17,291 nucleotides of DNA, from NCBI GenBank assembly GCA_035499215.1, contig DATJZH010000406.1, forward strand, positions 1 to 17,291. Reading direction: 5' to 3'. Both the position numbers and the translations under genes were made by a program. This DNA comes from DATJZH01 sp035499215. Its GTDB lineage: Bacteria > Actinomycetota > Actinomycetes > Streptosporangiales > Streptosporangiaceae. Position 1 is the stretch's first letter. Every line of letters begins with the position of its first letter. Below are positions 6,833 through 13,167 of this stretch, one piece after another. Under the pieces are notes generated by a model, which had not been told where the DNA came from, made no database searches, and saw nothing but the letters and a program-made list of their open reading frames with translations.

Positions 6833-8104
6833 CTAGCGGACAACTGCCGGGGGGATCTCAGCAGGCGCCGCGGGCCGCGGCTGCGGTGTCGGGCGGCGAA
6901 GCAGGTGCAGCAGGTGCCGCGACAGGGCCACGGCGGCGAGGACGGCCACCAGGGCGCACACACCGGGCCATCCCAGGTGAGCGTAGGCGCGCACACCGAG
7001 CCAGGAGCCAGCGGCGCCCCCGAGAAATGCGCAGGTCATGTAGGCGGTATTGAGCCTGCTGCGGGCTTCGGGGCGCAGGGCGAAGATGCGTGCCTGGCTG
7101 GCCACCTGGCCGCACTGCATCGCAACATCGAGCAGAAGCATGCCCGCCCCCAGGGCGATCAGTCCGGCCGCGCCGCCGATCGCACCGGCAGCCAGGACGG
7201 CCGCCGCCGCGATCGTCCCGAGCATGCAGATCAGGTTGACCTGGTCGGAGCCGTGACGGTCGATCCTGCGCCCGGCGATGGGGGTGCAGAACATGCTCCC
7301 CGCGCCGACGAGGGCGATCAGCCCGACGGCAGACGCCCCGAGGCCGTACTTCGGCCCGGTGACGAGAAGGGCGATGCTGGTCCAGGCAGCGCTGAAGCCG
7401 GCGAACACTGTCGCCTGGTAGAAGCAGGACCGGCGCAGTTCCGGCTCGGTCCGCAGCAGGTGCAGGGATGCGGCCAGCAATGCGGGGTAGCGCTGCTGCG
7501 ATGACGGGGTGGTGACGGGTATCGCCAGGGCCAGGACCGCGGCGAGCAGCAGGACCACTGCCGCGGCGCCCAGGTAGGGGGCGCGCCATCCGAGCCACTG
7601 GCCGAGGGTTCCGCTGAAGGTGCGGGCCAGCAGGATGCCGCCGATGAGCCCGCTCAGCAGCGTGCCGGTTACCGCCCCGCGGCGCTCCGGCGCCACCAGG
7701 CCGGCTGTCATGGGGATGATGATCTGCGGAACCACCGTGGCGGCGCCGATGAGTGCGCTGGCGCCGACCAGGACGGGCAGCGCGGGGGCGCTGCCGGCGA
7801 CGAGAAGACCCGCGCCGGCAACCGCGAGCAGTACCGGGATCAGCCGCCGGTGGGCTAGCCGGTCGCCCAGCGGTACCAGCAGGAAGATCCCGAGGGCGTA
7901 GCCCAGCTGCGCTGCCGTCACTACCCCGGCTGCCGAGCCGGGTGTTACGTGCAGGCCGCGGGCGATGAGCGGGCTGATGGCCTGCGGGAAGTAGATGTTG
8001 GCGACGCCGATGCCGCAGGCGAGGGCGAAAAGCAAGATGATCCGGCGCCCCGGCGCCGGCGGGGAGCTGCCGGTCAGGTGATCCGGCTGGCGGCTGCTGG
8101 CCAT
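6833..8104 (-). CDS. MFS transporter, 12 membrane helices
   Basis: The 423-residue protein reads as a continuous series of about 12 hydrophobic helices with a central loop ('PVTTPSSQQRYPALLAASLHLLRTEPELRRS'). MFS features include 'PLGDRLAHRRLIP' after helix 2 (the conserved G-D-R-x-G/H-R-R loop) and 'IAGRRIDRHGSD' at the matching place in the second half. It resembles drug/metabolite efflux-type MFS proteins of the YnfM/arabinose-efflux-like group. I chose ATG 8104 because TGAGAGG lies at ideal spacing; an upstream in-frame Met lies inside the operator. It is the last gene of the minus-strand cluster, 85 bases after the GMC gene, but has its own palindromic operator. It probably moves the substrate or product of the cluster enzymes across the membrane; direction and substrate are unknown. 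Confidence 0.88.
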   Translation of the reverse strand: MASSRQPDHLTGSSPPAPGRRIILLFALACGIGVANIYFPQAISPLIARGLHVTPGSAAGVVTAAQLGYALGIFLLVPLGDRLAHRRLIPVLLAVAGAGLLVAGSAPALPVLVGASALIGAATVVPQIIIPMTAGLVAPERRGAVTGTLLSGLIGGILLARTFSGTLGQWLGWRAPYLGAAAVVLLLAAVLALAIPVTTPSSQQRYPALLAASLHLLRTEPELRRSCFYQATVFAGFSAAWTSIALLVTGPKYGLGASAVGLIALVGAGSMFCTPIAGRRIDRHGSDQVNLICMLGTIAAAAVLAAGAIGGAAGLIALGAGMLLLDVAMQCGQVASQARIFALRPEARSRLNTAYMTCAFLGGAAGSWLGVRAYAHLGWPGVCALVAVLAAVALSRHLLHLLRRPTPQPRPAAPAEIPPAVVR

Positions 8105-8123
8105 GGAATACCTCTCAATCAGG

Positions 8124-8166
8124 AACCGGTTTAACCGGTGCACATAAGGTTACCGGTTAAACCGGT
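8124..8166 (-). promoter_or_regulatory. Double palindromic operator in front of the MFS gene
   Basis: Two 15-bp near-palindromes are exact reverse complements of each other: ACCGGTTTAACCGGT (8125-8139) and ACCGGTTAAACCGGT (8152-8166), 27 bp centre to centre. Together they also form a larger inverted repeat. They lie 20-62 bases upstream of the MFS start codon, covering the likely promoter (TAACCT on the minus strand between them is a possible -10). Such spaced palindromes with AACCGGTT cores are typical of dimeric repressors (LacI, TetR or similar families). No such repressor is encoded in the window apart from the CGNR protein. Confidence 0.8.
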
Positions 8167-8189
8167 GCCGAACTAGGTGCCGGGCCGCC

Positions 8190-9746
8190 TCAGCCGCGGC
8201 CGAGGATCAGTGCGCTCGCCCGCTCGGCGAGCATCGTGACGGGCGCGTGGGTGTGCGCGCGCACGAGGCTGGGCATGGCAGACGCGTCTGCCACCCGCAG
8301 CCCGGAGGTCCCGCGGACACGCAGGCTCAGGTCGACTGGGGCCTGCGGATCGGGTCCCATGCGGCAGGTGCTGACCAGGTGGTGGATGCTCAGCCCGGTC
8401 CGCCGGATGTATCTGGCTATGTCAGCGGAGCTTCCCGACATCGCTCCCGGCGTTAGTGACTCTCCCCGCCACCTGGCGAAGACGGGCTTCTCCAGGATCT
8501 GCTGCGCCTGGCGTACTCCGGCGATTGCCGTGTCCAGGTCGGCGCCGCCGCTGTCTGACAGGTACCGCGGGTCGAGCAGCGGCGCGTCGTGCGGATCGGC
8601 CGTGGCCAGGGTGACGGCACCGCGGCTCGCGGGCCTCAGCACGATGACGCCGAGCGCGAGGCCGTGCCGCGCTGCCGTCTGATGCTCGCCGTATGGGATC
8701 ACGAGATGCACGATCTCGACGTCAGGGGCGTCCAGGTCCTGACGGGTGCGCACGAACAGCAGAGCCTCGGAGATGATCGAGCCGAGCGGGCCCGCGCGGT
8801 CCTTCAGGTACTGCTGGATCTCCTCCGGCCCTGCGTCGGCGCCGGGGGATTCAAATCCCCGGGCGGCGAAGGCAAGCGGCACGATCAGGTGGTCTGTCAG
8901 GTTCTGGCCCACTTCCCGTGCGTCTACCAGGACCGGGATGCCGTGTTCTGCCAGATGACCGGCCGGACCTATGCCGGAAAGCATCAGCAGGTGCGGGCTG
9001 CCGACTGCCCCGGCCGCCAGGATCACCTCGCGGCCGGCCCGGATCTGATGAACGCTCTCCCCGGTTTCGAGCTCCACCCCGCAGGCCCTGGTGCCGGTGA
9101 ACAGCACCTTGCGGACCAGGCTGCCTGTGAGCACGATCAGGTTCGGCCGGTGCCGCGCCGTTGTGAGGTAGCCGTCTGCCGAGCTCCAGCGCAGCCCGTC
9201 CTTGTGGGTTGCCCGTGCCAGGCCGTACCCCTCTGGCTGTTCCGCCGCCGGCGCATGACCCGCCTGGGCGCACGCGCTGAGGAAGTCCGCCGTGCAGGGG
9301 GCCGGGCAGCGGATCCCGGCCAGCCGGATCCTCTTCTCGGCTTTCTCGAAATAGGGCTGCACATCAGCCGATCCCCAGCCGCGCGACCCGGCGGCCTCCC
9401 AGCCGTCGTAATCGGCCGGGTGGCCGCGGGTCCACAGCTGGGCGTTGATGGCAGACGAGCCGCCCAGGGCCCTGCCCCTCGGGATGGGAATGACGCGGCC
9501 GTTCAGCCCGGCCTGCGGGACTGTCGTGAACCCCCAGTCCAGTGTGCTGCCGAACGTCCGGGGGAACAGCACCGGGACCTGGATCTCGGGATTGCGCTCC
9601 GGCTGCGGGCCGCCGGCCTCCAGGAGCACCACTTCGGTGTTCTCGTCGGCGCTGAGGCGCTCCGCGAGCACGCATCCTGCGGAGCCGGCCCCGACGATCA
9701 CGTAGTCGGCGGTCGTCACGCTGTGCGGGTCGAGAGGCTGACGCAT
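8190..9746 (-). CDS. GMC-family FAD-dependent oxidoreductase (choline dehydrogenase-like)
   Basis: The 518-residue product, within the usual 500-560 range, shows the FAD dinucleotide-binding motif GAGSAG (19-24), 'LLEAGG' (41-46), GMC signature 1 'PRGRALGGSSAIN' (89-101) and signature 2 'GAVGSPHLLMLSGIGP' (246-261). The catalytic C-terminus has His456 in 'HHLVSTCRMG' and His500 in 'RAHTHAPVTMLAE', the second pair residue being His rather than the more common Asn. The usual HGxxGPLxV segment after about residue 138 is missing, making that part some 20 residues shorter. These flavoenzymes oxidise alcohols to aldehydes or ketones. ATG 9746 overlaps the flavin-reductase end by 31 bases with an AGGAAAGGA site 12 bases upstream; a GTG at 9719 overlapping the stop (GTGA) is an alternative. 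It probably acts on an alcohol intermediate of the cluster. Confidence 0.9.
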   Translation of the reverse strand: MRQPLDPHSVTTADYVIVGAGSAGCVLAERLSADENTEVVLLEAGGPQPERNPEIQVPVLFPRTFGSTLDWGFTTVPQAGLNGRVIPIPRGRALGGSSAINAQLWTRGHPADYDGWEAAGSRGWGSADVQPYFEKAEKRIRLAGIRCPAPCTADFLSACAQAGHAPAAEQPEGYGLARATHKDGLRWSSADGYLTTARHRPNLIVLTGSLVRKVLFTGTRACGVELETGESVHQIRAGREVILAAGAVGSPHLLMLSGIGPAGHLAEHGIPVLVDAREVGQNLTDHLIVPLAFAARGFESPGADAGPEEIQQYLKDRAGPLGSIISEALLFVRTRQDLDAPDVEIVHLVIPYGEHQTAARHGLALGVIVLRPASRGAVTLATADPHDAPLLDPRYLSDSGGADLDTAIAGVRQAQQILEKPVFARWRGESLTPGAMSGSSADIARYIRRTGLSIHHLVSTCRMGPDPQAPVDLSLRVRGTSGLRVADASAMPSLVRAHTHAPVTMLAERASALILGRG

Positions 9747-10324
9747 GACAGTTCTGATTCCTTTCCTGAGCGCGGCGGGCCGCCGGGATCCGCGTGAGCA
9801 CGGGCACCTGGTGCGCCCCGGGCTGCAAGGCTCTCCCGCGCGGCACGCGGCCGCCGCGGGGCGGCGAATGACCGGTCGCAGTAGACCAGCGGGGTCCGGT
9901 GGCTTACGTGAGTGGCTTCGACGCGGCCGACGAGGATGCTGTGATCGCCTCCGTCGAGGATGCCGTGCATGGAGCAGGCAACGCGGACAAGTGCGTCAGG
10001 GAGCCCCGGCAGGCCCAGCTCGCACGGTTCCATGTCACCCGCGCCGAAGCGGTCGATGCCGGCAGCGGCAAACCGCCGTGCGACGCCGGCGTGCTCCTCC
10101 GCCAGAATGTTGATCATGAATCGGCCGGTGGCGGTAAAGGCTGCGTGGGTACTCGCCGCCTTGCCGAGGCAGATCAGGACGAGCGGCGGGTCGAGGGACA
10201 GCGAGCTGAAGGAGCTTGCGGTGAACCCCCAGTTCCGGCCTGCCGCGTCCAGGGTCGTGGCCACGGTTACCGGGCAGGGGATCCGGGACATGGCGCGGGT
10301 GAACGACGCCGGGTCGACAGCCAT
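9716..10324 (-). CDS. Flavin reductase of a two-component monooxygenase (HpaC/HsaB type)
   Basis: The 202-residue protein matches the flavin-reductase-like split-barrel fold: 'PASFTRAMSRIPCPVTVATT', then 'WGFTASSFSSLSLDPPLVLICLGKAASTHAAF' (flavin binding) and 'GRFMINILAEEHAGVARRFA'. A late 'GDHSILVGRVEATHV...PLVYCDRSF' marks the usual C-terminus. It would use NAD(P)H to reduce FMN or FAD and pass it to the monooxygenase encoded at 11467-12669. About 45 basic, low-complexity residues follow the normal end and overlap the GMC start; this may be read-through after loss of the original stop. I prefer ATG 10324, with AGGAAGGA six bases upstream and sharing one base with the preceding stop (TGATG). 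A GTG at 10327 is also possible. Coupling to the dehydrogenase gene is clear. Confidence 0.87.
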   Translation of the reverse strand: MAVDPASFTRAMSRIPCPVTVATTLDAAGRNWGFTASSFSSLSLDPPLVLICLGKAASTHAAFTATGRFMINILAEEHAGVARRFAAAGIDRFGAGDMEPCELGLPGLPDALVRVACSMHGILDGGDHSILVGRVEATHVSHRTPLVYCDRSFAAPRRPRAARESLAARGAPGARAHADPGGPPRSGKESELSCVSLSTRTA

Positions 10325-11394
10325 CACTGGTCCTTCCTGAAGTCCACGATCGTCTTCAGGCCGGTGGTGGCCCGGTAGTTCTCGAAGATGTCGACGAGAC
10401 CGTCGTAGTCCTCGAAGGGATGTACGGCCGACAGGAGCCGCCTGCCGTCGATGATTCCCGACAGCAGCATCTGCATGGCCGATGCGATGACGTTAGCGGT
10501 CTGGTGCATCGGGAATCTGTTGACATCGAACGGAGAGGAGGTGATGTTGATGCCCTTGGCGAGCATGAGCCAGGTGTCGAGCTTCTGCATCTCCTGGGAT
10601 GCGCCATACAGCACGTACTTTCCGCCGGGCCGGAGCTTGCGCATGGCCACCCGCCTCGGGTCCTTCTCCAGGTCATCGGCCTTGACGGTGGGCAAGGTAT
10701 CGAACACGTAGTCAAAGCTGCTGTCCGGAATCTCGGCGATGAGCTCGTCCGGGAGATACGCCCGCTGCGAGAAGTGCTCTTCTGCGTGGATGTTGCGATG
10801 CGCGTTGGCGTCGACCGAGACAATGGAGTTCGGGGCCAGGAGCTTCCTCATGACGCTGCCGGCGATGATGCCGATCGGCCCCGTGCCGAGAATGAGGATC
10901 TTGTCGCCGATGCGCGGCGGGTTGGCCAGGATCGACCGCAGCGCTCCGGTGGCGGGCTCGATGAACGATGCCTGCAGGTCGTCCAGTTCCTCGGGGACCT
11001 TGACGGCGGCGGCGCGGCGGTCGTCAAAGAAGTTGCGGTCTGCCCAGAAAACATCCTCCTTTACCTCGCCAGAGAAGATCGGGCGGACCGTGCGATACTC
11101 GGCGAAACCCTCGTAATCGGTCTGACCCCAGTAGACGATCCGGTCGCCTGCCCGTATGTCCGGGTTAGTGAAGTCAGCCCCGATCTCGACGACCTCGCCC
11201 AGGTACTCATGCCCCAAGATGACCGGGTACTGCGCGGGAAACAGATGTCCTTCGTAGAAAGAAATGTCGGTCGAGCAGATCGACACGCAGCGCGTCTTCA
11301 GCAATAACCCGTCTGCCGGAGCAGCCGGCTTCGGCACCTCGGCCAGGATCGTCTTTCGCGGGGCGATGAGCTGCACAGCTTTCATGGTCTGCAT
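10324..11394 (-). CDS. Medium-chain (zinc-type) alcohol/polyol dehydrogenase
   Basis: The 356-residue protein has the medium-chain dehydrogenase/reductase layout. A GroES-like catalytic domain carries Cys40 ('ICSTD'), 'GHEYLGEVVEIG' (His62, Glu63) and Glu146 ('FIEPATG'). A Rossmann domain follows with GTGPIG (170-175) and an acidic residue in 'VSVDAN' for NAD(H) preference. The catalytic zinc ligands look intact. The lobe that normally holds four structural-zinc cysteines is replaced by 'YWGQTDYEGFAEYRTV', so it probably binds only catalytic zinc. ATG 11394 has GAAAGG six bases upstream. The stop shares bases with the flavin-reductase start. Sampled stretches are clearly lower in G+C (near 55%) than neighbouring genes (67-73%), suggesting a separate origin. 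It may oxidise an alcohol formed by the monooxygenase; the substrate is not known. Confidence 0.88.
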   Translation of the reverse strand: MQTMKAVQLIAPRKTILAEVPKPAAPADGLLLKTRCVSICSTDISFYEGHLFPAQYPVILGHEYLGEVVEIGADFTNPDIRAGDRIVYWGQTDYEGFAEYRTVRPIFSGEVKEDVFWADRNFFDDRRAAAVKVPEELDDLQASFIEPATGALRSILANPPRIGDKILILGTGPIGIIAGSVMRKLLAPNSIVSVDANAHRNIHAEEHFSQRAYLPDELIAEIPDSSFDYVFDTLPTVKADDLEKDPRRVAMRKLRPGGKYVLYGASQEMQKLDTWLMLAKGINITSSPFDVNRFPMHQTANVIASAMQMLLSGIIDGRRLLSAVHPFEDYDGLVDIFENYRATTGLKTIVDFRKDQ

Positions 11395-11466
11395 GATGGG
11401 CCTTTCAGATATTTCGCGGATCTGGTAGATCCCCGGGAACTTTCCAACAGATTCTTTTCTTGTTGC
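11395..11466. promoter_or_regulatory. AT-richer gap inside the cluster with an inverted repeat
   Basis: The 72-base gap between the monooxygenase stop and the dehydrogenase start contains GGATCT-GGT-AGATCC (11418-11432), a perfect 6-bp inverted repeat, and AT-rich sequence (11440-11460). It could be an internal promoter/operator or a processing site. It is the widest gap among the first four genes of the cluster. Confidence 0.4.
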
Positions 11467-12669
11467 CTAGCGCCGCATCTTGAGGCTGCCGCCAAGCAGG
11501 AACTGACCGACCATCTCGAAATGCGAGTGCGACAGCGTGATGTGCTTGACGGCCGTGTGGATGTCGCGGAAGTAACGCTCCAGCGGGCTGGCGGCGTAGA
11601 TCGCGCTGGCCCCGGCGAGCCGGCAGACGCTGTCCACGGCCTCTGTGGCGTTCTCCGCGACGGTTGCCGCGGTCAGGCGAATCATGGCGCTGAGAGCGTC
11701 GCCGCCGTCTTCGCCGTGGTTCGCCGCGTGCCAGGCCGCGTCGGACAGCAGCAGTTGCCCGGCCCGCGCGAGAGCCTCTGCGCGCGCCAGCTTCTCCTGC
11801 ACCGTGTGGCTATTCGCCAGGGTGGTGGTCGCGGCGGCCGGAGTCTTCGCCGTGGCCAGCTGCTTGAAGGCGTCGATCGCGCCCCTTGCGATACCCAGGG
11901 CGGTCGACGACGAGGTGAACGGCCCGAAGTCGTAGTAGCCGATGGGGTAGGCGCGGGAAGGGCGCCAGGCGGGCGGTCTGAGCATGGCCGGGCCGGCGAC
12001 GGTGAAGTCCTCGGGGACGAAGGTCTCGCCGACCTGGTAGTCGTGGCTGCCCGTTCCGCGCAGCCCGAGGGTGTACCAGGTGTCGAGCATCCGGCACTGC
12101 GCTTTCGGGACAAAAAGCAGGCGCGTTTCCGGGCCAGCGGGAGTCATGCGGGGCCGGTCAGATTCGGTCACGATCGCCGCGCAGACAAGCCAGTCGGCAT
12201 GCGCCGAACCGCTTGCGAACCCCCAGGTGCCGCTCAGCAGGTATCCCCCGGCTACCGGCACGGCACGGCCGGACGGGTTCACTCCGCCGACCACCAGCCT
12301 CGTATGATCCTGGAAGAGCTTGCGGGCGGTGGGCTCGGGCAGGTAGTCCGACAGCCGGCCGATGGCTCCCTGGACGCCCATCTGCCAGGCGACGGACGCG
12401 TCGAGACGGGCAAGCTCCTGGATGACGGCCGACCCGGTCTCCAGGCTGACCTCGCTGCCGCCGAATTCCCGGGACACCCACATGCGGTGGATGCCCGCCT
12501 CGCGCAGTGCCTCGAATACAACGTCGGGCAGCACCCGCTCACGCTCGCTCCGCTCACGGTTCTCAGAGATCAGCGGGGCAAGCTTGCCGACTCGTGCCAG
12601 CCAGTCCTTTGTCTGGCACGATACGGATGCCTTGTTCATTAGCGACTGGTGAGTCAGCTTCTCGCTCAC
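11467..12669 (-). CDS. Flavin-dependent monooxygenase of the acyl-CoA dehydrogenase fold (HsaA/DszC/HpaB-like group)
   Basis: The 400-residue protein has the acyl-CoA dehydrogenase layout: N-terminal helical domain ('REFGGSEVSLETGSAVIQELARLDASVAWQMG', about 67-98), central beta domain ('GGYLLSGTWGFASGSAHADWLV', about 141-162, and 'LGLRGTGSHDY', 201-211) and C-terminal helical bundle ending 'RYFRDIHTAVKH'. The GTGS/RGTGSxD loop and that C-terminal motif are typical of group D oxygenases such as HsaA, DszC and the indole oxygenases, rather than true acyl-CoA dehydrogenases. Such enzymes use reduced flavin from a separate reductase, and one is encoded two genes downstream. The start is a GTG at 12669 with AGGGAGG upstream at good spacing. 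It is first in the cluster. The likely substrate is an aromatic or heterocyclic compound, but this cannot be settled from sequence. Confidence 0.87.
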   Translation of the reverse strand: MSEKLTHQSLMNKASVSCQTKDWLARVGKLAPLISENRERSERERVLPDVVFEALREAGIHRMWVSREFGGSEVSLETGSAVIQELARLDASVAWQMGVQGAIGRLSDYLPEPTARKLFQDHTRLVVGGVNPSGRAVPVAGGYLLSGTWGFASGSAHADWLVCAAIVTESDRPRMTPAGPETRLLFVPKAQCRMLDTWYTLGLRGTGSHDYQVGETFVPEDFTVAGPAMLRPPAWRPSRAYPIGYYDFGPFTSSSTALGIARGAIDAFKQLATAKTPAAATTTLANSHTVQEKLARAEALARAGQLLLSDAAWHAANHGEDGGDALSAMIRLTAATVAENATEAVDSVCRLAGASAIYAASPLERYFRDIHTAVKHITLSHSHFEMVGQFLLGGSLKMRR

Positions 12670-12680
12670 GATGAGCCTCC

Positions 12681-12692
12681 CTGAGCACTCAG
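12681..12692 (-). promoter_or_regulatory. Inverted repeat just upstream of the monooxygenase ribosome binding site
   Basis: CTGAG-CA-CTCAG is an inverted repeat with 5-bp arms lying 12-23 bases before the GTG start at 12669. It is a possible repressor site over the leader of the metabolic cluster. AT-rich sequence upstream on the minus strand (GGTTTTCTTTGATC, 12693-12706) could belong to the promoter. Weak evidence. Confidence 0.35.
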
Positions 12693-13074
12693 ATCAAAGA
12701 AAACCGGCGGGCATCATTCCGGCTGGGACCATTGCTGAAAGAATGCACGGTGAGATGTCCCCCGGTCACGGGGTGAATGTCCCGTCCTTAGCCGGGAAAT
12801 ATCGGCAATCAGGCGCGGGACTGATGGGCCCGGCGGCCTGCTGCCGCGCCTGAGGGCGGGCATGCTGGTCCCGGCGCGGCCGCAACTCCGCCCGGCTATG
12901 AGCTGTGGCGCGACGCCGCGGCCGCGCTGGGCGGTGCAGGCCCGAGATGATGGGCAGCGGCGGGGCAGTGTGGTCTGGACCTGGGCGCACCGCGAGATCT
13001 GGCGATGTGGTTCGCCTAGCACGCCGCGCCATCCGGATGAGCTGCGCTGCGCGCCCGCTCGCCCCCGGATCTCC
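12693..13074. other. Gene-poor stretch between the metabolic cluster and the kinase gene
   Basis: No intact gene is supported. Open frames on both strands are short, basic and unlike known proteins. The right-hand edge runs into the decayed response-regulator start (13075-13167); similarity to the intact regulator cannot be followed further left by eye. The stretch must carry the promoter of the minus-strand metabolic cluster near 12693-12760. Confidence 0.5.
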
Positions 13075-13167
13075 TGTCCCAGCGCCCGCAGACCGTCGCA
13101 CCAGGGCAGGCCCGTCCCGGAGCATCCGGGGTGCTCACCCGCGAAGAGCACCCCCGGATAGGCTCAC
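13075..13167 (-). pseudogene. Degenerate start of a second response-regulator gene
   Basis: Directly after the kinase stop the minus strand reads GCAGTGAGCC-TATCCGGG-GGTGCTC-TTCGC, then GAGCACCCCGGATGCTCCGGGACGG. It parallels the intact regulator start at 15923: GCAGTGAGTGAGCCC-ATCCGGG-TGCTC-ATCGC, then GATCACCCGGTGTTCCGCGACGG. Single-base and short indels break the frame ('DDHPVFRDGLA' survives only as 'EHPG...LRDGPA'). The relic GTG (13167) overlaps the kinase TGA as GTGA, so the ancestral genes were coupled kinase then regulator. Similarity fades below about 13075. Confidence 0.7.
13126..13157. terminator. Terminator hairpin after the kinase gene
   Basis: CCGGGGTGCTC (13126-13136) and GAGCACCCC(C)GG (13146-13157) form an 11-bp stem with one bulged C and a 9-base loop, starting 7 bases beyond the kinase stop. 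It is made of sequence that aligns with codons about 5-14 of the intact response regulator, so it seems to have formed from the decayed gene. Confidence 0.65.

Noticed and set aside
8589..9797. Plus-strand open frame of 402 codons opposite the GMC gene
   Set aside because: Shadow of a gene with complete GMC motifs; no ribosome binding site or recognisable content.
10420..11307. Plus-strand open frame opposite the MDR dehydrogenase
   Set aside because: Antisense shadow; the minus strand encodes a clear dehydrogenase.
11521..12642. Plus-strand open frame of 373 codons opposite the monooxygenase
   Set aside because: Antisense shadow caused by high G+C codon bias.
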